Assembly: GCA_012932295.1 (NCBI GenBank)
Contig: JAAONU010000001.1
Location: 9,013,104 to 9,077,103, forward strand
Direction of reading: 5' to 3'
Source: Cyclina sinensis
Lineage: Eukaryota; Mollusca; Bivalvia; Venerida; Veneridae
Length of the DNA stretch: 64,000 nucleotides
Numbering within the stretch: the stretch's first letter is position 1; each line of letters starts with the position of its first letter. The notes beneath the pieces were generated by a model. It had not been told where the DNA came from, did not search any database, and worked only from the letters and a program-made list of their open reading frames with translations. A program made the translations under genes and the position numbers. Of this stretch, positions 36,801 to 46,189 are shown piece by piece.

Positions 36801-37646
36801 GATAGTATTTCTCTCTCCTCATTAGAGAGTTGTTGCCATGGTGAAGAAGTGGTGCGAAGTAGCCCTGCAGCAACTATATTGCGACCTCGATCTGGTAAAG
36901 AGTACCAGAAGGTTGAGCGTCGAAGAACAGTAGACGAAAGCAGTACAACAAGTCCACTAACAACACCACAGTCTCCGGCCACTGGTTCAGTGTTCACCTT
37001 TGATAATTTTGGAACAGTATCATTAAGCAGTGGGGTAAGTGGCCAGGGGGATCTTCATTCTCCGAAAATCTTGAAGGCAAGTCAAGCAGAACAGCTTAGT
37101 GTGTGTGCAGCAAGTTTACGGAGTGAGTGTTTGCAGTCACCTAAAGCAATGTATATGAATTTGGATTTTACAGAAAGCTCGCCCCCAGAGTCACCAATGT
37201 TACCACCATGTCAGTCTGCTCCGATTATGGAGATGGAACCAATGTTAAATTATGCAGAAATAGATCTGAGTGAATCAGGAAAAAGTGACAATGTCTCTCA
37301 GCTTAAGAAACTGAATTATGCTGAGATGGATTTAAGCACTTCAGACAGTCCAAGATTTGGAAATATTCGTCAAGCAAAGAAAGCCAAAAAGACACCAGAA
37401 CCAATACCCATCGAATACTCTATGATTGACATGGTGGCTACAAGAGCTGCTCAGAAAGCAAGGAAAGAACATGCTCAAAGTCGTGACGGTAGTTTACGGA
37501 GGGATAGATACTCTTCAGTGCCAAGCGGTATGTTCAGTACCAAAGAGAGGCTTGGCAGTCTGAGTTCAAGAACACAAGAACGTAAACAAAGTGCAGCAGC
37601 AAGTGCTGGCCAGAGCTCTAGCTCTGTTGACTCAACAAACATATAA
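12768..37646 (+). CDS. DOK7: DOK7-type PH-PTB docking protein with long tyrosine-motif tail, eight coding exons, 1,632 residues
   Basis: Join of 12768-12824, 12904-12949, 27589-27819, 30176-30385, 30964-31077, 31396-32153, 33230-35795 and 36730-37646; the total is 4,899 nt and every join keeps frame. DOK7 is a cytoplasmic adaptor that binds phosphorylated receptor tyrosine kinases; in vertebrates it activates MuSK at the neuromuscular junction. PH domain, about residues 8-112 (VEGNVKYRDGKKWKPRW, KKPSPVAD), and PTB/IRS domain, about 112-225 (SELRRFGTIDGKFCFEGG, SRCG), match DOK7 rather than IRS or DOK1-6. Arg178 in GGSRCG sits where human DOK7 has its PTB arginine. Two CRK-type YxxP motifs follow, YDVP (296) and YQVP (357), then a possible coiled coil (about 435-472). 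The tail is unlike vertebrate DOK7 (about 500 residues): proline-rich SH3 bait (662-697), YxxM motifs at 731, 782, 853 and 1122, and Y-x-x-[IML]-D motifs at 1502, 1524 and 1557. Whether the insulin or the MuSK-like pathway uses it cannot be told from sequence. Confidence 0.88.
12904..12949 (+). CDS. DOK7: DOK7-like coding exon 2 (46 bp)
   Basis: WKPRWCVMKKPSPVA plus the first base of Asp35. Acceptor TTTTTCAG, donor GTGAGT, phase 1. The next coding exon lies 14.6 kb downstream. Confidence 0.87.
20085..20165 (+). mobile_element. tRNA-derived SINE head in DOK7-like intron 2
   Basis: GAGCAGTGGTTGTTGG (A-box-like) and CTGGTTCAAATCCCAGC (perfect B-box consensus GGTTCRANYCC inside a T-arm-like stem CTGG/CCAG) stand in tRNA order, about 50 bp apart as in a tRNA with a long variable arm. 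No acceptor stem closes it, so it is a SINE relic. A SINE body may run to about 20,320. Confidence 0.58.
21366..22376 (-). mobile_element. Hairpin-ended repeat (copy C) in DOK7-like intron 2
   Basis: The left end is TTTTTAGCTCACCTGAGC followed by ATTGTGCTCAAGTTGAGC (partial hairpin) and GTCTGTCGTTGTGCGTCG. The core units carry CTTCTTGTCTAAAACT and CTACCAAGTTTGTTC and CTGGGGTCA, spaced about 160 bp. The right end is TCAGGTGAATTACCCAGGGCC, then ATCATAGCCCTCTTGTTT. Same family as 41,301-42,936. Confidence 0.72.
25470..25595 (+). repeat. 56-bp tandem repeat, about 2.3 copies
   Basis: The unit starts CAGTTGTAGAAATTATGGTC and ends GTATCAAATCATA. Copies at about 25,471 and 25,527 differ by only a few bases, and a partial third starts at about 25,583. 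A recent local duplication inside intron 2. Confidence 0.8.
27589..27819 (+). CDS. DOK7: DOK7-like coding exon 3
   Basis: Residues 35-112, DRLIVHLFKDVKES to IRRSLGE, the remaining strands and C-terminal helix of the PH domain. The first two bases complete the Asp of PVAD, exactly as in vertebrate DOK7. Acceptor TTTTCAG, donor GTAAGG, phase 1. Confidence 0.88.
28120..28934 (-). mobile_element. Hairpin-ended repeat, truncated, in DOK7-like intron 3
   Basis: The right end CAAGTGAGCGATGTAGGCCC followed by ATCAGGACCCTCTTGTTTT is the conserved terminus of the same family as 41,301-42,936. The body has loosely repeated TTTGAAACTGGGTC and CTAGGTCAC words. The AGCTCACCTG end is missing on the left, so the element is 3'-truncated or decayed. 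Confidence 0.58.
30176..30385 (+). CDS. DOK7: DOK7-like coding exon 4 (PTB domain)
   Basis: Residues 112-182, EHQFPVRTIKVP to GGSRCGK. It carries the PTB strands with SELRRFG and FCFEGGSRCG, aligned with SDLRRYG and FIFEGGTRCG of DOK7. Donor GTAAGG, phase 1. Intron 3 before it contains a hairpin-ended repeat at about 28,120-28,934. Confidence 0.88.
30964..31077 (+). CDS. DOK7: DOK7-like coding exon 5 (end of PTB)
   Basis: Residues 182-220, GQGSHVLQTDQADEISE to RQTGK. DEISEIISHAS is the C-terminal PTB helix. Acceptor ATTTACAG, donor GTATGT, phase 1. Confidence 0.82.
31396..32153 (+). CDS. DOK7: DOK7-like coding exon 6 (YxxP motifs, coiled coil)
   Basis: Residues 220-472, from SEFLDPVKHV to LLDEMLQ. 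It holds YDVP (296) and YQVP (357), both of the CRK/CRKL SH2-binding type; human DOK7 has YQVP and YDTP in its tail. Ser/Thr-rich stretch 365-425, then a charged, heptad-like helix (DLEKEMSLLDEMLQ at its end). Donor CAG|GTAATG, phase 0. Confidence 0.86.
32600..33110 (+). mobile_element. Repeat of the 'GTCGCCCTTTCGAAG' family in DOK7-like intron 6
   Basis: Left end GTCGCCCTTTCGAAGAAACGG (imperfect hairpin) is followed by a GTCC-rich patch. Then come about three 150-bp core units, each with AAAACTTAAC, TTATGACAACAGGGTC and AAGGTCAC (about 32,672, 32,820 and 32,982). The right end has a short hairpin GGGCAGATAGCCC near 33,090-33,102. Same plan as the other hairpin-ended repeats here but with different termini. 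Confidence 0.6.
33230..35795 (+). CDS. DOK7: DOK7-like coding exon 7 (large tail exon)
   Basis: Residues 473-1328 in one 2.57-kb exon. It has the proline-rich patch with PPAPPRPP, then EDYFLM (731), NCYMDM (782), ENYMLM (853) and HSYFYM (1122), which fit the YxxM consensus for the p85 subunit of PI3-kinase, and a YVNL at about 561. Otherwise it is low-complexity, Ser-, Asn- and Glu-rich and probably disordered. The donor at 35,796 is GTAAAT, phase 1; without splicing the frame ends four codons later at 35,809. Confidence 0.85.
35937..35942 (+). terminator. Poly(A) signal AATAAA downstream of the exon 7 read-through stop
   Basis: The AATAAA lies about 130 bp past the stop at 35,809 that is used if intron 7 is not spliced. 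It could end a shorter DOK7-like transcript lacking the exon 8 motifs. Confidence 0.4.
36007..36435 (+). repeat. 25-bp minisatellite in DOK7-like intron 7
   Basis: About fifteen units of the type CATAGTTGCATAAGTCATTACTGTA, with a second type carrying GAATAAGTCCTTACCG. The two types partly alternate. No coding sense. It begins about 70 bp past the poly(A) signal at 35,937. Confidence 0.85.
36730..37646 (+). CDS. DOK7: DOK7-like coding exon 8 (C-terminal tyrosine motifs)
   Basis: Residues 1328-1632. Motifs: MYMNLDF (1469), LNYAEIDL (1502), LNYAEMDL (1524), IEYSMIDM (1557) followed by VATRAAQKARKEHA. The last resembles the SHP2-binding Y-x-x-[IVL]-D plus basic helix of GAB1 and the C-terminal motifs of IRS proteins. 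The acceptor is ATTATAG and the first two bases complete Glu1328. Stop at 37,644-37,646. Confidence 0.84.
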
Positions 37647-40600
37647 ATGTTGCTTAAACTTAATGAATCAATGTGCTACAACAACAAAACTCTTTTGTAC
37701 ATTTTTGCTGTTTGCAAACTGTTTTTAACTTGCTCAGTTTTAGGTAACTAGTTTTTCTTTGCATCAGTATGTTTAGATATATATACATGTTGAACAACAC
37801 ACATGTGCTCTCTTGTGCTCAGAACATGATCAAATCGGGAAAAATGAACAAATTGAAAACCAGAGAATTTTGTTCTTGGAATTCAAAAAGGCATTTGAAT
37901 TTTAATGTTATAGCATAGTTATGAACAAAATGCAGAAGATCAGGTTAAAAAAATTGACCTCAGTGTGCAAATGTATCAATGATTTTAATGTTTCATTTTC
38001 CTGAAATTTATTGTAATGACATCTGTAACTTCCATTGTCAGAGAGACCTTTCAGAGAAGTGAAAGATATTTTGAATGTTAGAAATGTTTTTTATATTAAC
38101 TTGAGCAGCTTAAAACACTATTGTTTGGTAGTGAAAGAACACTTTATTGTGGTCTTTCCATTGTTGAATCTGGAGAAAAATAGCTTCAAATTTTTTGCTC
38201 TTATTTTGTTCTAAATATAATCAAGTTTGATATGCAGAAAGTTTTGAAGAAAATCTTGGGTCTGTCAGACTTCAGATATCAATTAAAAGAAACATTGAAT
38301 ATGTGTTGACATTTATGTAATGTAAATAACATTCTCAATAGATCTGTCAGTTGACACAATAACTTCAACATTTTAATATCTTGTTCTTTTATATTAGAAC
38401 ATGCTTGTTTATATAGCTTTAAAGTGATCTATTTTTACTTCCTTTTAACTGCAGAGGTCCAAGGTTGTTTTTTATTTTTTTATCTTTTTTTTTGGTATTT
38501 TTTACATTTATGTTTGAAAGAGAACAGTTTACATTAAGTATTGTTTGGAATTCATATACCTGATTAAATTTTCTGTTCAGCTAGGAAGTACTGTTAGCTA
38601 AACTGTATAACAGGTGTGAATATTACACCTTCTTTAAAAGATGCCACTGAAGAACAATTACAGACTGGTGAAGTACTCACCACAGTGGCTGTTGAAAATG
38701 ATGTTAGCTACATCCTAGAACTGAGAAAAAATTCGGATGCTAGTTTTGTTGCTAAGTTATATAGAAGCTCCTGTGACAAGATGGCATTCAGGATGAACAA
38801 AAAACAAAGAACAAAGAATCCTGTAGCACAGGAGGCAATCCTGGAATGTTGTTGTCTGCTTGTTCAATACTCTTTGATTTTGTTTCGTTTAGAGTTTGGA
38901 AAATAAAGCAGACCCCAGTTACGGGAATTGTTCATTTCTTTTCCGGTGCTCTTGAAATTTGTTTTAAGTTGATATAAAATTTAGATTCATATGGTGCTGT
39001 TTAAAATATGTGTGTCATTAAATAGCAGTTCTGTTAAACTTAGATTCATTTAAAGTTAGTGGCTGGATTTTAGCGGCAGCCAAGTTTAGTGTTGTTTAGT
39101 GTTGTATAGTTTTTATCACACCTACATACAGTTTTTTTTTTTATTATGAAAATATATTACTTTAATTTAGTCAGCAGAATTCATGATTTGCTCTCAGTAG
39201 AATTGTGTTTACTTTGAGAAATTTTATTTCATTTTTTTTAAACTAATTTTTGTGTGAAATTTTTTTTTGGCCTTGAAAGGTTATTTTTTTCTACTTTGCT
39301 TTGCATACTTGACACAAGTTAAAAAAACATTTTCAGCATAAATTTCATGGTAACAAATTGTAGAGTTTAGTTTTCAGTGTATAGATCAGGATATAGATAT
39401 ACCGACAGGAAAAATGTAAGGCATTCCCATTGAAAAAAACTTTTCCCTAGTGCATTTAATGATTTCAGTATAACCAGAGTCTAGTGAGTTGAGGATTTAA
39501 CACCTGATTCAGGGGATCATGGCTTGTTAGTAAGTTTTAACCATGACCACCCCATTTCATTGTAACACTGGTAAGAATTCCAGGGAAATACAGGGAGTAG
39601 TTTTATATAGGTTCCATGGTTTTTCTCTGCAGCCAGTGTAAGTTTGGGTTATACTGTTTCCATGTGTTTTATCTTATTTCTTTTATTTTCTCTGTTTGAT
39701 TAGTAGTAATACAAAAATGCTTTACGAGAGACCAGTTTCGAGACATTGTTACATTCTCAGGTTGTTTTGTAATGTAAAGTAACGTTTTCATATCTGGGTA
39801 TAAAATTGTCTCAAAGCTTTTGCACGAATTTTGTCTTACATGAGTTTTGATATTTTAATGTTTTTTTACTGTTATTAAGTTCTTTGATTTTATTAATTTG
39901 TTGTTCGTTTTCAATGCTAGTCGTGTACAAAGTCTATAAATAGAATACAAATGTTGCTATTAACATAAATTTATATGACACTTCAGATGCTGTTAGAAAC
40001 AGTCATGTTTAAATATTGTATGTTCGCACTGATTTTACAGTTGCTTGTACTATAAGATTGCAAGAAAAATTTAATCAATACAGGTTTATTGGTAACATTT
40101 TGATATATATTCGATTTTATATGGAAAGAATAATTAAAGTTTTTTAATTCAGCCTGTATTTTAGAAGTTAACCATTGGCTTATAGAAAACTATTATGTTT
40201 AGTAGGACTTTGAAAAAATTACCAGTACAGACAAACCTTTAATTTTTTCCATATCTTAGTTTCTTTTTGAAGGTATTTAAATATCTGAATAAAACTGTTC
40301 ACTATCTCATGTTTGTTTTTTTCAGTTTTTACCTTACTGGTTATTTTGACATGTGCTCTGTACACTTAATGAAAGTGGAATCCAGTTTGATGCACTTTTT
40401 AATATAATTTTTTCTTTAATGTGAAGATTTCCTGTTGAAAATACTGTTTTCTTTGCCAAAGTTTTATTTTACATTTATGCTATTATAGCCATTTGATTTC
40501 TATGAAAAAAAAAATAAGGAAAGGTTTATTAAAATGAACATGATCTGAAATATTTTAAGAAGGAATAAATTGTGTCTGTGTATGGTTAATTGAAAAAAGT
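37647..40600 (+). other. Presumed 3' UTR and downstream region of the DOK7-like gene
   Basis: AATAAA signals lie at 38,902, about 40,287 and 40,564, so 3' ends from about 38.9 to 40.6 kb are possible. The region is very AT-rich. It contains one unexplained open frame (see 38,616-38,906). Which signal is used cannot be read from the sequence. Confidence 0.45.
38616..38906 (+). other. Unassigned open frame in the DOK7-like 3' region
   Basis: About 96 codons including SLKDATEEQLQTGEV, VSYILELRKNSD and RMNKKQRTKNPV, a composition that looks protein-like rather than random. I do not recognise the family. The frame starts with GTG, not ATG, and its TAA stop overlaps an AATAAA signal at 38,902. It may be a decayed transposable-element exon or a chance frame. 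Confidence 0.25.
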
Positions 40601-41300
40601 TACATGTGAAATTTATATAACTTGAGCAAGTGTATATTTTATATTGCTTCTGTTAGATTCATTGTTCCTAAATTGTGATCTGTACATGTAGAGTGTACAT
40701 GCTCTGTTCTGTTACACATATTGCTGTAATTCAATCCTTCCTTTTATCATGGTTCAGAATATTACTATTAGTTAATAGTAACCATTCACTCATCATGGAT
40801 GTTCATAGAAAATTTTGTAATCTTTTTTTTTTTGGATGACTTGGTACTGACAAAAACATGGTCAATTAATTCAGGTAAGAAATATGTTTATGAAAAGTGC
40901 TTAAAGCAGGGTAAAGTTGTATATATTTGTTAATTTTTCTTAGAGCTTGTTTCACCAAAAATAAATGAAAGGGTGCATGCCAGAAAGGTCTAAGTGTTAT
41001 AAAATAAAGAAGCACATAACTTTTTTTCACATTCACCGCTCGAAATGTAAAAGACTCAATTATCAACAGATTTAGTATAAACTGATCTAATTTATGTCAG
41101 TACCATTTCTAACCTCCATGTGTCAATTGCTGTGCCAAGTAGTTTTAGAAACAAAGATGTTTCGCACAATATTAGCATAGTTATCAGTCAATGAAGCTAG
41201 TAGAGTTATATGCAAAATTCATATGTCGGCAATAAATAACCAAAACATACCTTTTACTTTCATTTTTGTTCATCTGTAATACAAATATTGAAATGGTTTG

Positions 41301-42936
41301 TTTTTAGCTCACCTGAAGACAATGTCCTCAAGGTGAGCTTTTGTGATGGCCCATTGTCTGTCGTCCATCGTACGTGCTTCCGTCTGTCCGTGGGTCTCTT
41401 TAAACAACTTCTCCGCCTAAACCACTTGGCCAAATTTGTTGAAACATTGCAGGGACGTTCCTTGCATGAAGCTCTACCAAAAGTTTTTCAAAGAATTCAA
41501 TTCCATCAAGAACTCTGGTTAATATGGCAATTGAAAGGAAAAACTTTGAAAATCTTCTTGTCTGAAACCACAAGGCCCTGAGCCTTAAGATTTTGTATAT
41601 AGCATTGTCTAGTGAACCTCTATCAAGTTTGTTCAAATTATGCCTCTGGGGTCAAATTTGGCCCCGCCCCAGGGGTCAATTGATTTTACATAGGCTTATA
41701 TAGTGACACTTTAAAAATCTTCTTGTCTGAAACCACAAGGCCCTGAGCCTTAAGATTTGGTATGTAGCATTGTCTAGTGGACCTCTACCAAGTTTGTTCA
41801 AATTATGCCCCTGGGGTCAAATTTGGCCCCGCCCCGGGGGTCAATTTATTTAACATAGTGAATCTTTAAAAATCTTCTTGTCTGAAACCACAAGGACCTG
41901 AGCCTTCAGATTTTGTATGTAGCATTGTCTTGTGGACCTCTACCAAGTTTGTTCAAATTATACCCCTAGGGTCAAATTTGGCCCTGCCCCGGGGGTCAAT
42001 GGATTTTACATAGTCTTATATAGTGAAACTTTAAAAATCTTGTCTGAAACCACAAGGCCCTGAGCCTTAAGATTTGGTATGTAGCATTGTCTAGTGGACC
42101 TCTACCAAGTTTGTTCAAATTATGCCCCTGGGGTCAAATTTGGCCCCGCCCCAGGGGTCGATTGATTTTACACAGGGAAAACTTTGAAAATTTTATTGTC
42201 TGAAACCGCAAGGCCCTGAGCCTTAAGATTTGGTATGTAGCAAGGTCTAGTAAACCTCAACCAAGTAAGTTGAAATGATACCTCTGGGGTTAAATTAGAT
42301 TTTTACATAAGTTCATACAGGGTAAACTTTGAAAAATCTTCTTGTATGAAACTACAAGGCCCTGAGCCTTACGATTTGGTATGTAGCAATGTCTGGAGGA
42401 CGTCTCTCAAATATGTTAGAAAAATTTTCCTGGGGTCACTATTGACCCCTCCCTTGGGGTCACAAGTTTTAAATAGCAGTATAGAAGAAAATCTTTAAAA
42501 AAATCTTCATGTCTGAAACCACAAAGCCTAGAATTTTAAAATTTGACATGAAGCAAGCTTTATCAAGCTTTTTCGAATAATTAGATTAGGTTAAAGGTCA
42601 CCAAGGCTAAAAATAGGTTTAAATACTGTACCTCATACAGCTTTCATTTAAAGACCAATATCTTTGATATTCGGTATGTAGGATCCTTGCATGGACCTCT
42701 ACCCATGGGTAGGGTTTTAGGTCACTGGGTCAAGGTCAAGGTCACCATAGCTTATGATAGATATTTCTACTTTCTGTCATAGAGCCTTTATTTATTGACT
42801 GATATTTTACATATTTACATATTTATATTTACATTACTTACATATTTTCAATTAAAACATGAAATACTGCTTAACCGCAAACCTACAGCCAAAATATTCA
42901 GGTGAGCGATCTAGGGCCATCATGGCCCTCTTGTTT
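41301..42936 (-). mobile_element. Hairpin-ended repeat with about 160-bp core units (copy D)
   Basis: Left end: TTTTTAGCTCACCTG, hairpin GAAGACAATGTCCTC, AGGTGAGC and a GTCC/GTCTGTCC patch. Core units start at about 41,549, 41,714, 41,869, 42,031, 42,187 and 42,332, each with CTTCTTGTCTGAAACCACAA, AGCATTGTCTAGTGGACCTC and a CCCCTGGGGTCAAATTTGGC stretch. Right end: CAGGTGAGCGATCTAGGGCC then ATCATGGCCCTCTTGTTT. No coding capacity. This is the best preserved member in the window. Confidence 0.78.
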
Positions 42937-45070
42937 ATCAGACGTGATACAAAGTTGTTTAAGTCGCTGTGGATGAAATCAAAGCCACTGACATACTGGG
43001 GGCCAAGGATGTGAGTCGTGTTAACAAACTGACTTATTGAGAAAATTGATAGTTCCTTATGTAGCATGGTCATGTAGTTCTATGACTGCATGGCTGAGCT
43101 TTTCAGTCTAGGAAATCTACTTTTTATCCAACTGGGCCAACTTTTATCATGACCTAATTATCATCAAGACAATCAGTTTAACAAACTTATTTTTATCAGG
43201 CTGTGCGGTCTGTGGTGTTGATTTTAGTCAGTGACCTAGTTTTTGACGAGAGGTGGCCCATATTTGAACATGACCTAGAAATCATCAATAAAAACAGTCT
43301 GACTAAATCGTGACCTCATGAATACAAAATGTGGTGTCTCGAGTGTTAACAGAGTTTTACTTTGACTTAGCTAGTGAGCTACAGAAACATTTTGACAAAA
43401 GTCATGAAGATGGAATTCAAAATGTGGCCTCTAGAGTCGATTTCCTTTAATTAAGCCAGTGACTGAATTTTTTTATCACTAACCATTCTCAGACATCAAG
43501 CTATACACCCTTACCAGCTTTCATGTTCATTTGATGTGATATGTGTACAGACATCAGACACAGGACACAACGTGCTCAGAAGCGAAAAATGACAGTTTAA
43601 TTTCTACGATGTCCTAATTTTAAAGGCTCTAGCATGAAGATGTTTGTTGGTCTGGTCACCATGAACAGTGGCGATATCTGAAGACTGATGCACCTTTATT
43701 TGACTAGAGCATGCTACGATCTCAAAAATAAGTAGGAGTATTCAGAAAAATTCATGGTGGTAAATGAACGTGGTGGAACCGTATTACAGTCGCGGTTTGA
43801 GCGCTATGGTAGCGGCAGCAGTACATCGAAAACATAGTAACTCTGCGTGGTAACTGGCGTGGCGTAACTTGGTTGTCAAGCTTGGCAGACCACATTGGTA
43901 CGATCCAACCACAATTGCGCTATCGTGTTAGCGTGTCGCTTAGCTGCATTTTGAAGCAGTTTGGTGTTCGTGCAAAGGCGGACCTTGAGCACTGTGCAAT
44001 CATAGGCGTAGACATAAATAGTAAGTAGTGTTGGGAATCAGTTCACATAGCTGACCGGTTAATAACCAATAATATTTAATACTTTAATATGAAAATAAGC
44101 ATACTAGTATTCACTAAAACTTAAGTGCAATAAGAATATATTTACTGCTGCATCCATTTTGTAAGAAAATAGAATTATACAAAACGTAACATCGGTTGCT
44201 ATTTGTTCAACTTTTGCAAGTCTGTCATAGGTTATGAAAATTTTGTTTATTTACTTAATCAGTGTGTATTACTTGAGAAATTTTTATACCTGAATAAGAA
44301 CGACAATTCCTATTTCTTTTAAAGAAAACTGGTCGACTTTTGCGAATTCCTCGTCGAGGATTAATCAGGGCCGTTTTGTCAACGAATAAACTACGTATTG
44401 AATAATCAGTAAAACACAAGCGATAGAAATGTCGCGGGGACGGGCTGCTGATGTCAACGGTATGATGGTCGGACCACGTAAAATATCGCCTATTTTAAAA
44501 ATCTTCTGTCTCGCCTTTTCAGGAGAATATATAAATAAACTAGTGAAAATCTGAAACCTCGCGAGGAAATACTGGTGAAATTTAACATTTAATGTGTCGC
44601 ATGTTGCACTTTAAACCTTGCGAGACTCCTGTCACATGTCCGTATTTTCGCATGGATGTTACAGTCCGACTGAATGATCTTATAGCTCACTGCCGGAGAT
44701 GAATGACCTTTGTCATGTATTATTTGCCCTTTGGTCGTAAATTTAGGCTGGTAAATTGAATTATTTCAAGAAGTTTGCTGTAAAATATGCTAATGCTAAC
44801 CAGTGAATTACTTCCATAATGCATCCTTGAAATTTGTTGACAGTCCTTCCTCTCAGGATAGGGACGGTCAGATTGTGATCCAGTTCCTATTTGTAAAGAC
44901 GGTCAGTACAACACTTAATTAAAGAGAGAACGTGTACAGGTGTTCCATTTAAGAAAAGACAGAGATTGTTCCAAATACAGGTTGTTACAAAACGTTTAAA
45001 AACTCGTGAGACTTAAAAGCTCAATCTCAACTTAATGTCAAACGATCAAGTCTGATAAAGACTTACTGAC
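42937..45070. other. Intergenic region left of the EF-hand gene pair
   Basis: Nothing coding is recognised. Around 43,210-43,450 there are decayed GACCTAG-type repeat words. A patch at about 43,740-44,000 is richer in GC and CpG than its surroundings but has no long frame. From about 44,690 the sequence becomes similar to the region upstream of the second EF-hand copy (49,150 onward), so it belongs to the duplicated unit. Confidence 0.5.
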
Positions 45071-45078
45071 TATATAAG
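45071..45078 (+). promoter_or_regulatory. TATA box of EF-hand gene copy 1
   Basis: TATATAAG followed by ACGCAC. The same relative site in copy 2 is TATAAAAG followed by ACGCGC at 49,574. Flanking sequence such as CCAAATACAGGTTGTTACAA (44,970-44,990) is shared with copy 2. Strong conservation between copies supports a true core promoter; transcription would start near 45,100. Confidence 0.6.
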
Positions 45079-45408
45079 ACGCACATTATCATTTCTTTTT
45101 TCAACAACAGCCGCATACAAGTTCAAGTCACATAACCATATTAATGTACTCGTTTGCATTTGCACAGATTTATATTAAATTTGTTACATTTTAACTTCAA
45201 GAAAATGTTATTGTCTGCAAACGTTTTGCGTCAATGAATTCTTAGAAAACACGTCTGTTTTATCATAATTTGGCCTTGCTAATATGTATGTCATAATTAT
45301 TTTGTTGTGAGAAGTTTGGAGTTTTCTCTCGACCTACTATAGCAAAAAAATATTTTCGCAGTTAACTTTCTAGTGGGATATAATAAAAATCACGCTCTGG
45401 TTCCAACT

Positions 45409-45494
45409 ATGCAAGGTACATATTTTGTCATAACAGGACTGTCTTTCCTTTCAGTGACAATTCTTTTACCGTGTTTTATTGCAGCAGCTAGTGC
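45409..45494 (+). pseudogene. EF-hand copy 1, signal-peptide exon
   Basis: ATG CAA GGT ACA ... GCT AGT GC|GTAAGT, 28 codons plus two bases, giving a hydrophobic leader ending LLPCFIAAASA. The copy 2 acceptor TTTTCAG|TG is conserved here as TTTCAG|TG (45,452-45,455) but leaves no ATG downstream of it. Confidence 0.55.
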
Positions 45495-46064
45495 GTAAGT
45501 GCTCTTATAAATTATTTAGCCTCGAATATGTTTATAATTGCATTAATAAATAAATAAACAAATGAATGAAAATAAAAGAAAAGAAAAAATCGCGAAAATG
45601 TAATTACATGTATCTACTGCGTCTAGTTTTGCACACACGTCCCAGTTTGACCGAGACTTTCTTATATTCTCCTTTGTTCTACGAGATCGTGTCAAAATGT
45701 GACCTTTCACGAAACATTCAGTTCATACATGTTTCGAAATTAATAGTGAAATAGATAAAAATGGCAGCCTCGAAGAGGATAGGAATCTAGTACTGGGGCT
45801 AGCCAGGAACGCTCTCTGTGAATAACCAATACAATTGAAACTGTTACATTACATTCCAAAACACCAATCAACGAACTAGGAAGATAGGTTTACTGACTGC
45901 ATGATCTTATACTAGATTTAGCCAGGAGAGATGATTAAGTAAATTACTCGCGTGTAAATAACTGAAAAAATGTTGAAACGGACGTTTAATCCTATAAAAC
46001 CAATTAACTAACTAGTGAACATAATTTACAAAATTCATGGCAAGATGATTGTGAAAACTTGCAG

Positions 46065-46189
46065 TATCAGCACGGCAGAACAGAGACAGTACCTAGACGC
46101 AAGTTTTGCACGTTACGACCACGACCCTAAGGACGGTTTAGTACTGGAAAATGAATGGGATGCTAGAATTTACAGAGAGAACCTCGACA
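46065..46189 (+). pseudogene. EF-hand copy 1, exon 2
   Basis: 125 bp, T + 41 codons + A: ISTAEQRQYLDASFARYD, then HDPKDGLVLENEW and the start of loop 2. About 93% identical to exon 2 of copy 2. Acceptor TTGCAG, donor GTAAGG. Confidence 0.75.
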
